From: Corynebacterium sputi DSM 45148
Lineage (GTDB): Bacteria > Actinomycetota > Actinomycetes > Mycobacteriales > Mycobacteriaceae
Assembly (NCBI RefSeq): GCF_000427865.1
Contig: NZ_ATYV01000011.1
Coordinates: 51,865 to 115,864 of the forward strand
Direction of reading: 5' to 3'
Length of the DNA stretch: 64,000 nt
In this document: positions 43,854-51,453 of the stretch, in pieces
Numbering within the stretch: the first letter of the stretch is position 1
Layout: each line of letters begins with the position of its first letter
Position numbers and translations under genes: made by a program
Notes under the pieces: generated by a model
Told to the model about the DNA's origin: nothing
Seen by the model: the letters and a program-made list of their open reading frames with translations, nothing else
Database searches by the model: none

Positions 43854-44154
43854 TTATTTCGACCCGCACGAGGACACCCGGCCGATCACCCGATCATTCG
43901 CCACCGCCCTCGGCGGCATCATCACCCTCGAATCCACCGACGTGATGCGTAACTGCCCCACCAATCTAAAGAACATCGAGCACAACCAGCGCCTCGGCTT
44001 CACCCTCGACTCCGGTGCCTTCGGCCCTGACGTGCCTGCCTTCGAAGACCCGGCGGCTCTGGCTGCATGGATGGACGGCTACTTCGCCGGACGCGAACAC
44101 CTACGCAACCTGCTGATCGCCAACGGTCTGCTCGACACCCGGCAGGAGGTCTAA
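43846..44154 (+). CDS. Satellite protein preceding the capsid gene, unknown function
   Basis: The 102-residue acidic protein starts within the end of the previous gene (eight-base overlap) with GGAGG upstream. It ends three bases before the capsid gene, so it is in the same operon. A motif PAALAAWMDGYFAGREHLRNLL suggests a helical C-terminus. No family is recognised; an assembly factor is possible by position. Confidence 0.6.
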   Translation: MSDYFDPHEDTRPITRSFATALGGIITLESTDVMRNCPTNLKNIEHNQRLGFTLDSGAFGPDVPAFEDPAALAAWMDGYFAGREHLRNLLIANGLLDTRQEV

Positions 44155-44157
44155 GCC

Positions 44158-45045
44158 ATGGGTTTCTATCCCGGATCCGCAGATATTGACGCCGGTCGCA
44201 TCACCGTCGACCAGGCGCTGAATGACCCCACCATCATCGAATCGAAGCTCGCCGAGCTCATCGAGCCGAACCTGATCGTGGAGAACCTGTTCTCCGAAGG
44301 CGGCCAGGTCGACGGCGGCGCCGTCATCTTCGCCCCCATCACCGAAAAGCACCTGTACACCGACAATGATGTGCAGGACCGCAACCCCGGTGACGAGTAC
44401 CCCGTGGTCTTCCGCACCCGCCCGGAATCACAGATCGCACGAGTGCAGGACTTCGGCGGAAAGTTCCCCACCAGCGATGAGGCACGCAGGCGCAACAAGA
44501 GCATCGATTTTGACTCGGAGGTTCAGGCGCTGTCCAACACCATCGTGCGCAAGATCAACCAGCGCGCCATCGAGACTGTCACCGCGACGGTTACCGCCGC
44601 CGGCGATGACATGTTTCAAGTTTCAGGTCTTCCGTGGGATGAGGCGATCGCCACCGGCAACCCCACCTCAATGTCGGACCCGCGACAGTTGCCGCACGCA
44701 CTGTTCGCCGCTGCGCAGGCTGATGCTCAGCGCCGCGAACTCGGAGTGGCCTACACCCGCCTGGTGCTCTCCCCTAACGCCTACTCGAACCTTCGGATCT
44801 GCTACGGCCCGGACCTGGGCACGATGCTGAGCGACTACGGCCTGGAGGCGAAGGTGTCTAACCATCTTCCCGCTGACACCGCGTACATGGTCGATCCGAC
44901 CCGTTTCGGATTCATCCAGTACGAGGAAGGTCTGACCGTCACCACGTGGCGCGACGAGCACCACCGACAGACGTGGACGCAGGCTTACGCCATGCCGGTA
45001 ATGGGCTCCACAATGCCCTCCGCCCTGGCCATCCTCGGTACCTAA
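44158..45045 (+). CDS. Major capsid protein, HK97-like
   Basis: The 295-residue protein resembles actinophage major capsid proteins of the HK97 fold: an N-terminal arm (VDQALNDPTIIESKLAELIEPNLIVENLF in part), an extended loop around EYPVVFRTRPESQIARVQDFGGKFPTSDEA, a long spine helix (DFDSEVQALSNTIVRKINQRAIETVTA) and a C-terminal domain with YMVDPTRFGFIQYEEGLTV. CAGGAGG precedes the ATG. No other head or tail gene apart from the next two is present in the element. Confidence 0.78.
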   Translation: MGFYPGSADIDAGRITVDQALNDPTIIESKLAELIEPNLIVENLFSEGGQVDGGAVIFAPITEKHLYTDNDVQDRNPGDEYPVVFRTRPESQIARVQDFGGKFPTSDEARRRNKSIDFDSEVQALSNTIVRKINQRAIETVTATVTAAGDDMFQVSGLPWDEAIATGNPTSMSDPRQLPHALFAAAQADAQRRELGVAYTRLVLSPNAYSNLRICYGPDLGTMLSDYGLEAKVSNHLPADTAYMVDPTRFGFIQYEEGLTVTTWRDEHHRQTWTQAYAMPVMGSTMPSALAILGT

Positions 45046-45070
45046 CCCAACGATCAAAAAAGGAGAGATC

Positions 45071-45463
45071 ATGTCTTTCACCAACGCTTCCCGGGACCTG
45101 TTCAACCCGGGTACAGACCTGACCGTCATCGCCGCCGGAGACATCGCCGGTAAGCGGTTCGTCACCGCCTCCGGGACCGACAAGGGGCAGATCACCGTGA
45201 GTATCGCCGCCGCCGGGGCTAAGCCTCTCGGTGTGTCTAAGTACGACTCCTCCGCCGGAGACAAGGTCGGTGTTGCCCGCGGGCACCGTGTCCTGACCAT
45301 CACCGCCGGGTCCGCACTCACCCCGGGGACCCCGGTCGCAGTCGGAGAAGATGGCGCTGCCGTCGCCGTTGCCGGGGAAGAAGGAGACTCCGCCGCGTAC
45401 ATCGTCGGTATCGCCGTGGACTCCGCAGACTCCGGTGATGACGCTTTCATTGCACTGGGATAA
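45071..45463 (+). CDS. Capsid cement/decoration protein (DUF2190-like)
   Basis: The 130-residue protein has the repeating beta pattern of capsid cement proteins (AGKRFVTASGTDKGQITVSIA, LGVSKYDSSAGDKVGVARG, TITAGSALTPGTPVAVGEDG). These trimeric proteins stabilise the mature shell. AAAAAAGGAGAG precedes the ATG. It follows the capsid gene after 25 bases. Confidence 0.75.
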   Translation: MSFTNASRDLFNPGTDLTVIAAGDIAGKRFVTASGTDKGQITVSIAAAGAKPLGVSKYDSSAGDKVGVARGHRVLTITAGSALTPGTPVAVGEDGAAVAVAGEEGDSAAYIVGIAVDSADSGDDAFIALG

Positions 45464-45467
45464 GCAG

Positions 45468-46460
45468 ATGGATATCCACCTCGACGGGATCATTGAACCC
45501 GGGGGCCTATCAGCAGCGTGGCTAAGGGGAAAACTACCCCAGGGCGATACCCCAGTAACCCTCAGGGTTAATAGCCCCGGGGGGTCAGTCCACGAGGGCA
45601 TCGCGATCATGAACACCCTCCGGGGGTACCCCGGCCGCGTCACCGCTGTTGTCGACGGCCTGGCCGCATCAGCCGCAAGTTTCCTCATCATCGGCGGCGC
45701 AGATCACATTGTGATGAACCAGCACTCAGAGATGATGATTCACGCGCCATGGATGAGCCTTGAAGGCGATGGACCAACGCTCGTGAAGGCAGCATCAGAC
45801 CTGGAACGACTCGGCTCCACGATCGCGAAGATCTACGCGGAGAAGGCCGGAGGAACGCCTGAGCACTGGGCTGCTCTCATGGCTGCTGAAACGTGGTTCA
45901 CCGCTGATGAAGCCGTCACCGCTGGACTGGCTGACCAAGTACAGGCAGGAACGAAACCTAAAGCACATGCTTTCGCCATGTTGAGCGCCTTCAAGTACCG
46001 CTCACGGGCAGAAGCACCAACACCACAATTGGAGACGAACATGGAGTTCAACCAGCAGCAGTGGTCCGACCTCTGCGCCGCCCTCGACCTCGACCCGGCC
46101 TCCGCCGGAGCCGACGAGGCGGTATCAGCCGTGAAGTCCCTCACCGAGATTGAGGAGGGCACCGTCAACATGTCCGAGGTCACCTACAACGAGTTGATGG
46201 CCACCGCTAAGGCAGGTATGGAAGCCCGAGCTGCTCAGCAAGCGACCGAACGAGCCAACGAGGTCGACACCTGGATCAAAGAAGGCCGACTGAACCCGGC
46301 CTACCGCTCCACAGCCGTAGCAGCGATGGCACGAGATCCGAAGGTCGGACGCGAACTCTATGGTTCCGCGCCGAAGAATACGATCCCCGTACAAGCCATT
46401 GGCCACGACCAGGACCCCGACATCCACGACGACACCACCAAGGCCGGCTGGGTCCGCTGA
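45468..46460 (+). CDS. ClpP-type head maturation protease fused to scaffold
   Basis: The 330-residue protein has a ClpP/S49-like protease domain (residues 1-180) with the catalytic Ser in DGLAASAASFL and His in MMIHAPW. It is followed by a helical acidic C-terminal region (about 190-330) that looks like a scaffold. An internal in-frame ATG at 46041 preceded by GGAG at six bases could produce the scaffold alone. The gene follows the capsid genes, the reverse of the usual phage order. Four bases separate it from the cement gene. Confidence 0.82.
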   Translation: MDIHLDGIIEPGGLSAAWLRGKLPQGDTPVTLRVNSPGGSVHEGIAIMNTLRGYPGRVTAVVDGLAASAASFLIIGGADHIVMNQHSEMMIHAPWMSLEGDGPTLVKAASDLERLGSTIAKIYAEKAGGTPEHWAALMAAETWFTADEAVTAGLADQVQAGTKPKAHAFAMLSAFKYRSRAEAPTPQLETNMEFNQQQWSDLCAALDLDPASAGADEAVSAVKSLTEIEEGTVNMSEVTYNELMATAKAGMEARAAQQATERANEVDTWIKEGRLNPAYRSTAVAAMARDPKVGRELYGSAPKNTIPVQAIGHDQDPDIHDDTTKAGWVR

Positions 46461-46465
46461 CCTGC

Positions 46466-46497
46466 GGGCACCCCGCCGAAATCTTAGCGGGGTGCCC
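46466..46497 (+). terminator. Terminator of the capsid operon
   Basis: GGGCACCCCGC and GCGGGGTGCCC form a perfect eleven-base stem right after the protease gene. There is no T run, but the stem is strong. Confidence 0.7.
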
Positions 46498-46499
46498 CA

Positions 46500-46644
46500 T
46501 CCTGACTCCCCGCCGCTTGCAGTCAGGCTTTCTCTCTCTCCGATGGATCATTCGGCCCCAGCATGAGGCCCTGTGCAGGTAAGCCTGGAAGTTTCAGCGA
46601 CCCTGAAGAAAATCCTGACTGTGCAAGCGGCGGGGAGTCAGGAA
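46500..46644. repeat. Long inverted repeat, arms of 28 and 30 bases
   Basis: The left arm (46500-46527) and right arm (46615-46644) are reverse complements apart from a two-base insertion. Each arm also carries its own small palindrome (CCTGACT ... AGTCAGG). The 87 bases between hold no gene. This is a conspicuous structure at the end of the capsid operon; a packaging or recombination signal is possible. Confidence 0.7.
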
Positions 46645-46679
46645 GGGTAACCGCCCTGAGATATCGCCGGCTGAGGCAA

Positions 46680-47120
46680 CTACTTTTCCTCCACTAGTGC
46701 GACGTAAGGAAAGAAGTAAACCTCGTTCTCTTCAGTGAAAAATTCTTCACCATCTTTCCTAAATCCGCACCACATGTTCGGCAGTTCGCTGAGATCGAAA
46801 ACATTGCCAAATTCGGTGTCGAAAATGAGTGCGTCCGGATTCTCGTCCCGGAGTCGAGCTAGGGTTTCCCTGTCTTCGACGAGGATCAGCGAGAAGTCAC
46901 CTTTGTCTATGAACGCGTTGGGTTCTTCGATCTTCTCTTGGTTTCGACGACGGACGAACTTACGTCCAGGTTCGCCGCTGTACCTCTGCTGGAAGAACTC
47001 ATCAGTGCAAGCGTCCGGGGAATCGTAACCGCCCTCCACGTCCCAGGTTCCATCTTCCCTGCGTTCTGCCAATACGACGGTGTCGTACTTGAATCTGGGA
47101 TAAAACGCTCTCTTAGGCAT
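46680..47120 (-). CDS. Cargo gene of the satellite, unknown function
   Basis: The 146-residue acidic protein (start MPKRAFYPRFKYDTVVLAER, end YFFPYVALVEEK) is the only rightward-end gene on the minus strand and has its own ribosome site (GGAAGAAGG). PICIs often carry virulence or anti-phage cargo at this place. No domain is recognised. The ATG at 47120 is preferred to an upstream start at 47147. Confidence 0.6.
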   Translation of the reverse strand: MPKRAFYPRFKYDTVVLAERREDGTWDVEGGYDSPDACTDEFFQQRYSGEPGRKFVRRRNQEKIEEPNAFIDKGDFSLILVEDRETLARLRDENPDALIFDTEFGNVFDLSELPNMWCGFRKDGEEFFTEENEVYFFPYVALVEEK

Positions 47121-47445
47121 CTGCCGCCTTCTTCCTGCCTCGACCATCGAGACTTGTGTGAAGAATAATGGCGTGGCCGACAGTCGTTATTTTGGTTTCG
47201 AACAGGCGCGCAACCACGGTCATGGCGACCGGGCGTAGAGCCGGGAGGTTCTCACCGATTCCGGCGTAAACCAGCCCGCGCGTAGGTCTCGGCGGCCGGT
47301 CGGATCTGGCTGTAGTTGCATCCCGCACTTATCCCGCACAAGGGTCGGTATTGTCCGGTACGTGCCAACGGTACCAATGCTGCTGATCTGCGGTGATAGT
47401 CCTGTCCAACGGTGTCGGTTTTTACCGTTTGCCCAGACGGGCGAA
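47121..47445. other. Right end of the element, no gene
   Basis: Apart from the arm-type repeat at 47320-47339 I find no coding sequence. The stretch at 47413-47444 (GGTTTTTACC, 11 bases, then CGGGCG) echoes the sequence upstream of the intact tRNA at 37362-37388 with the same spacing. Confidence 0.5.
47320..47339 (+). repeat. Right arm-type integrase sites (two copies of ATCCCGCAC)
   Basis: The pair is in the same orientation as the left pair and differs from it only in the second spacer base (TT instead of TG). Confidence 0.65.
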
Positions 47446-47488
47446 TTCGCATCGAGAAGGTCAGGGGTTCGATTCCCCTTAGCTCCAC
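47446..47488 (+). repeat. attR, 3' half of tRNA-Ala
   Basis: This tRNA fragment from anticodon loop to 3' end was separated from its 5' half by the integration. It differs from attL at one base, which gives an A-T pair at tRNA positions 49-65 instead of the G-T pair of the intact copy. Confidence 0.9.
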
Positions 47489-47496
47489 AAGGAAAT

Positions 47497-47549
47497 GCAC
47501 AGTTCAGGGCCGCTTTCCGGGAAACCGGGAAGTGGCCCTGAGTCATTTC
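47497..47549 (+). terminator. Terminator-like hairpin after attR
   Basis: CAGGGCCGCTTTCC and GGAAGTGGCCCTG form a stem, followed by AGTCATTTC. This is the original terminator of the tRNA gene, now cut off from it. Confidence 0.6.
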
Positions 47550-47678
47550 TGTGCACTGTCAGCACACTTCAACCTCTGTGTGGCAGCCTGCACTGAAAGT
47601 TGTTTCCAAGTCGACTGAGGCGTCGGCGGTCTGCCTAGAGTTTCAGAGTGCGCCCCGGGCCTGCGATATGCTCCAGAC

Positions 47679-48059
47679 ATGCTTACCGAAGCGCCATTCG
47701 TCGGGTTCATTCCCATTCGCGATGTGGCCAAAGCTCGGGCTTTTTACGAGAGCGTGCTCGGGTTGCCAGTGATTGAAGAGTCATCGTTTGCTTTGGTCCT
47801 CGACGCAGCCGGCACGATGCTCCGATTGACCATTGTGAGCGAGTTGAACCCGCATCCTTTCACGATTGCCGGTTGGGCAGTCCCTGACGTACAAGCCAAG
47901 GTCGCCGAACTTGTGGCAGTGGGAATCGAGTTCGAACATTACAACGGCTTCGACCAAGATCACCTGGGAGTTTGGACCGCGCCCTCGGGGGTGCAGGTCG
48001 CCTGGTTCCTTGATCCCGACGGTAATCTGCTGTCCATACAGTCGTTCGTTGAGTCTTGA
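47679..48059 (+). CDS. VOC family (glyoxalase-like) protein
   Basis: The 126-residue protein is a single vicinal-oxygen-chelate module pair: FIPIRDVAKARAFYESVLGLPV, then AGWAVPDVQAKVAELVAVG and FLDPDGNLLSIQSF. VOC proteins act as lyases, dioxygenases or drug-binding proteins. It stands alone to the right of the element. Substrate unknown. Confidence 0.85.
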   Translation: MLTEAPFVGFIPIRDVAKARAFYESVLGLPVIEESSFALVLDAAGTMLRLTIVSELNPHPFTIAGWAVPDVQAKVAELVAVGIEFEHYNGFDQDHLGVWTAPSGVQVAWFLDPDGNLLSIQSFVES

Positions 48060-48192
48060 GCCTCGGTCGGCGGACTGATGCCATGCGACTTCGACCATCA
48101 CGACCGATTTCGGCATGCGGCTTGAGGTCAGGGGGAGATCACCAGCCACTAGGGCATCGGCCTGCCTCCTCGGCTAAAAGTGGGGGTTTAGC

Positions 48193-48695
48193 ATGGCAAC
48201 TCTCAATCGAAGGTTCGCGAGTACCGACGAGGTGAATGCTGCGGTCTATCGGGACAGTGTTGATGAGGCGGCCGAATTGGCGCTCACAGCTAATGAATTC
48301 GAGGAATCCGGGAGTTCATATTGGGAGGGCTCGGCGAGGCTCCCATCTGGTCGTGGTCATCGACTAGTGGAGAGCTTCTGCCACTGCTCCAGAGGATGGA
48401 TGCAGGGGTCGGGACTCCTATGCGGGTGTTGTTATATCGGGCGAAGACAGCTGGCCAGTTGCGTGAGGATGTCGGTCTCACAGATGCCCAAGTTCTCGCG
48501 GCAGCGGTGCAGGCGACGGTGGTATTCGGAGGACCCGAACACCCGGATCTGCATCGGCGAATGTTGCACCTTGTCCTCGATGCGCTCCCGCCGGCACGCA
48601 CCACGGCAACGCCGAATCCGATCCGTCCCTTGACCGAGGCAGAACTAGGCAGGATTACAACCCGGACCGAATCTGCGGCTGAGAATGACCACTAG
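48193..48695 (+). pseudogene. Broken TetR family regulator gene
   Basis: The first frame (48193 onwards) starts with ATLNRRFASTDEVNAAVYRD, the end of a TetR helix-turn-helix; its first helices are missing. About 45 codons later the similarity moves to another frame (48321-48695), which encodes a TetR C-terminal domain (GTPMRVLLYRAKTAGQLRED ... LHRRMLHLVLDALPPART). A truncated start and an internal frameshift or deletion make this a pseudogene. Confidence 0.75.
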
Positions 48696-48769
48696 TTCAT
48701 TCGCGTAGCTCTCGCCGTGGGTGAGGGCTCCCCGTCGTAGTGGTCGAGCCGGGCCGTAGGCTCGAGGGC

Positions 48770-49252
48770 ATGAGATTGATCATCAAAGCACTGGTTTTGG
48801 ACCCCGCAGAGGCCGACAACGTCCCGGATGACTACTCATTCGTAGACTTCTGGCGTGACTCTCACATCGTCCGCGATGATGACGGCTACCAGCAGTTCAT
48901 GATCTCGAAGGAAGATGGCGAGGAAGTGGCGCGACTGGAGCTTGACCTGGAGGTCGAGCGGTCGGCATTTATCGACAGCACGTACCCGATGGAGGCAGAG
49001 GGCAAGCCTTTGCTGGAGATTCAGTTCATCGATGTGCGCGAGAAGCACCGTAGATCGGGCATCGGCGCGCTGGCAGTGCAGCACCTGGAGCAGGAATACC
49101 CGGACCATCAGCTAATCGCTTTGGCCGACGACCGCTCTGAGAAGTTCTGGGAGGCCCTCGGCTGGACGCTCGTGCGCCCGGAGGACACGTTGCGTCCGGA
49201 TCTCTACATTGCTCCTGTCGTTGCGACCGGCGCTGAGGCTGTTTCGGAGTAG
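48770..49252 (+). CDS. GNAT family N-acetyltransferase
   Basis: The 160-residue protein has the GNAT core: FIDVREKHRRSGIGALAVQHLEQEYP contains the acetyl-CoA pyrophosphate loop R-R-S-G-I-G-A, and FWEALGWTLVRPED is the C-terminal strand. The ATG at 48770 follows TAGGCT by seven bases (leaderless). Substrate unknown. Confidence 0.8.
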   Translation: MRLIIKALVLDPAEADNVPDDYSFVDFWRDSHIVRDDDGYQQFMISKEDGEEVARLELDLEVERSAFIDSTYPMEAEGKPLLEIQFIDVREKHRRSGIGALAVQHLEQEYPDHQLIALADDRSEKFWEALGWTLVRPEDTLRPDLYIAPVVATGAEAVSE

Positions 49253-49365
49253 TAGAAGAAACTGCCCGGATAGTCGGGCCCGGCGCCCTAGTGCCCGGGA
49301 CGCGGTCGGGCGGAACATGATTTCCAGAAGGACCCGCCCAGGGTCCCCGATCCAGGAGAGAGATC

Positions 49366-49995
49366 ATGTCTCACCACACCACCGACATTCGCTCGAACGA
49401 GACGATCCCGGCTGCGGAGACGTCATTCGTTCCTATTATTCGGACCAACCGACTCTGGGCATGGTCCGGTGTCGCCGCTGGAATTCTCAGCATTGCAGCG
49501 AGTCAGGCACCGAGGATGGCATCGGTGAACTGGGAGCTGACTCAAGGCGATGCTGAAGCCATGCTCATGGATGCCTCCGGCAAACAGAGCACCTATCTCG
49601 CGTTCCACGTTCTGGCGGTCCTGGCGTTGCTGAGCCTCACTGTTTTCGGGGCAGGGCTAAAGCGCAGGCTGGATGAGCGGACCCCTTCGGCGTCCCTCTA
49701 CGGACAGGTGGCTTTCGCTGGTCTGCTGCTCACTGCCGGTGCACTGCTGCTCGGTAGCGGCTTGGATACGCAATTCGTATTGGGCCTTTCTGCGCAGTCC
49801 GCGTACGTTCCAGAATCCGCAGCTTTCTATACCGACTGGGTGGCGACCATCCCGTGGGTGTGGGCGGCATCAGGCCTGGCGGCAATCGCAGTGGCGGTGC
49901 CTTCGCTGAAGTATCGCGCAGTGCCGCGCTGGATCGGCATCGTGTCACTGGTCTTCGGAATCCTGATTCTCCTCACCGAGGCTTCCCCGCTGTAG
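49366..49995 (+). CDS. Membrane protein with a premature in-frame stop
   Basis: The 209-residue protein has five or six membrane segments. Its frame continues after the TAG at 49993-49995 for 24 more codons with YLAGFVGPVWVLIVALGFTF, a good last membrane helix, up to a TGA at 50068-50070. The stop is therefore probably a recent nonsense mutation. AGGAGAG precedes the ATG. No function is recognised. Confidence 0.7.
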   Translation: MSHHTTDIRSNETIPAAETSFVPIIRTNRLWAWSGVAAGILSIAASQAPRMASVNWELTQGDAEAMLMDASGKQSTYLAFHVLAVLALLSLTVFGAGLKRRLDERTPSASLYGQVAFAGLLLTAGALLLGSGLDTQFVLGLSAQSAYVPESAAFYTDWVATIPWVWAASGLAAIAVAVPSLKYRAVPRWIGIVSLVFGILILLTEASPL

Positions 49996-50159
49996 TACCT
50001 GGCCGGGTTCGTTGGCCCGGTGTGGGTGTTGATTGTCGCGCTCGGTTTCACCTTCGGCGACCGCAGGTGATGAGCCGACTCAGGGCTTCGCGATTTGCCC
50101 CTTCTGGTACCTCCGGACGGGGTATACCGCTGGGTCGTACCTGGCAGTACAGTTATTCC

Positions 50160-50696
50160 ATGTTGCCGCCGTCAGACCGGTTCCCGGCACGACCTAGGGC
50201 CGCCATAGCCGTCCTCGTCGCTGCCGCGGTACCTGCGATCGCCGGTATGGTCTTGCAGATTGCTAGTCGGGTTCCGCTATCTCCGGATGTACTGTTCCTA
50301 TTTGTCGACGTCATGGTCGCTCTTGTATACGGCTGCGTCGCAGCAGTAATTCTCTCCCGCCGCAGTCACCCGGTGGCGTGGCTGATTGCGCTCGCCACGG
50401 TGGGTGCCGGAATCGCCTCGCTCGGTGGGGGATGGGCGTCGTTTGCGGTGATGCATCCGGTGTGGGGACAGGACGTCGGGATGCTGCTCTTTGGCTCTGC
50501 CTGGCTTCCTGGCACCCTGTCACTTTTCTTGGTGGTGCCGTGGCTGGTTCGCGAGACGCCGCTGTCGATGACGGCTTGGTGCGGGGGTTGCCGGAGGCGC
50601 TCTAGTGGCGGGGACTCTCACCGTGCAGCAGTCCCGATCCAGACATACCTCCAGATGATTGAGGACCACGAGAGCACCGGTTTACGCGGTCGATGA
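50160..50696 (+). pseudogene. Truncated membrane sensor of a histidine kinase
   Basis: The first 135 residues have four or five membrane helices in the style of NarL-family sensor kinases (VILSRRSHPVAWLIALATVG). After about residue 138 (TPLSM) the protein becomes low-complexity and ends without any kinase domain. TACAGT six bases before the ATG suggests the promoter is still there. It is probably the 5' remnant of a deleted kinase gene. Confidence 0.6.
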
Positions 50697-50839
50697 CACC
50701 TGTGAATACCGACGTTCCCTCGTCGATCACTCCGATGGAGAGAGCATTAGGGGTGTGGATCTGGTAGCAAGAATTTTCTCCACAGGACCGTCTGATCTGG
50801 AGATGAGGCAGCGATTCGCTGCGCCAGAACTCTGTCATC

Positions 50840-51394
50840 TCACGTCCGATCTGAATTGAGCATTGCGAAGACTAGGGTGTCGGTCCATTCGCCTTTGTTC
50901 CACCAGTCTTGTCGCAGATGAGCCTCCTGCCGCATCCCCACAGCTGCCGCTAGTTTCGCCGACGAGATATTTCGTGCATCCATCTGCGCAGCGACACGGT
51001 GGAGTCCGTGGGTCTCGAAAGGGAATTGCAACACCTCAGAGACAGCCTCGCGTGCGAACCCTTTCCCGCTAAATTCTGGGTCGAGGACCCACCCAATCTC
51101 TGCGACTGCATAGTCCTTATTCGTGAGCCATAGTGCGACATCTCCGATCGGGGTTCTGTCGTGTTCTATCACAATCGCCAGCGCTGCTGAGGGTCCAGTG
51201 AGATCGGTCTTCTTCATCCTGTCGGAGACGTTCTTCACAGCGTCAGTAGTGGTCCATGGCTCTTCCTGCAGGTAGCGACAGACCTCCGGTTGGGAGTAGA
51301 TGTGCTGCGGCCACACAGAATCTGCTGGTTCATGCAGTCGCAAGCGAAGACGTGCAGTGTCTCGAGGAAACGACGGTGATGGGATGGATGCCAT
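50840..51394 (-). CDS. GNAT family acetyltransferase, RimJ/RimL type
   Basis: The 184-residue enzyme has DTARLRLRLHEPADS at the start, GWVLDPEFSGKGFAREAVSEVL with the acetyl-CoA loop, and HRVAAQMDARNISSAKLAAAVGM, typical of RimJ/RimL. The ATG at 51394 is chosen because TAGTTT lies seven bases upstream (leaderless) and the longer frame runs into the TetR gene. It is divergent from a TetR regulator that may control it. Confidence 0.83.
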   Translation of the reverse strand: MASIPSPSFPRDTARLRLRLHEPADSVWPQHIYSQPEVCRYLQEEPWTTTDAVKNVSDRMKKTDLTGPSAALAIVIEHDRTPIGDVALWLTNKDYAVAEIGWVLDPEFSGKGFAREAVSEVLQFPFETHGLHRVAAQMDARNISSAKLAAAVGMRQEAHLRQDWWNKGEWTDTLVFAMLNSDRT

Positions 51395-51425
51395 GCTCAC
51401 AAAACTAACATAGTACGGATAGTGG

Positions 51426-51440
51426 CCGAACTTTGTTCGG
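51426..51440 (+). promoter_or_regulatory. TetR operator CCGAAC-TTT-GTTCGG
   Basis: A perfect palindrome lies in the 59-base gap between the GNAT and TetR genes, one base upstream of the TetR gene's -10 (TAAAAT, 51442-51447). Binding would block both promoters. Confidence 0.7.
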
Positions 51441-51453
51441 TTAAAATGAGCCA

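Larger units (their letters stand above)
37440..47488. mobile_element. Integrated phage satellite (PICI-like) with capsid genes
   Basis: The element is bounded by 43-base direct repeats of the tRNA-Ala 3' half. Inside, in order: integrase and XRE repressor (minus strand), a divergent excisionase-like gene, small genes of unknown role, an SF3 primase-helicase, an iteron-like array, a parS site, a WhiB-like gene, a HTH gene, a major capsid protein, a cement protein, a ClpP-type protease-scaffold, and one minus-strand cargo gene. There is no portal, terminase, tail or lysis gene. The size (10 kb) and order fit phage-inducible chromosomal islands; a shortened prophage is the alternative. Confidence 0.82.
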
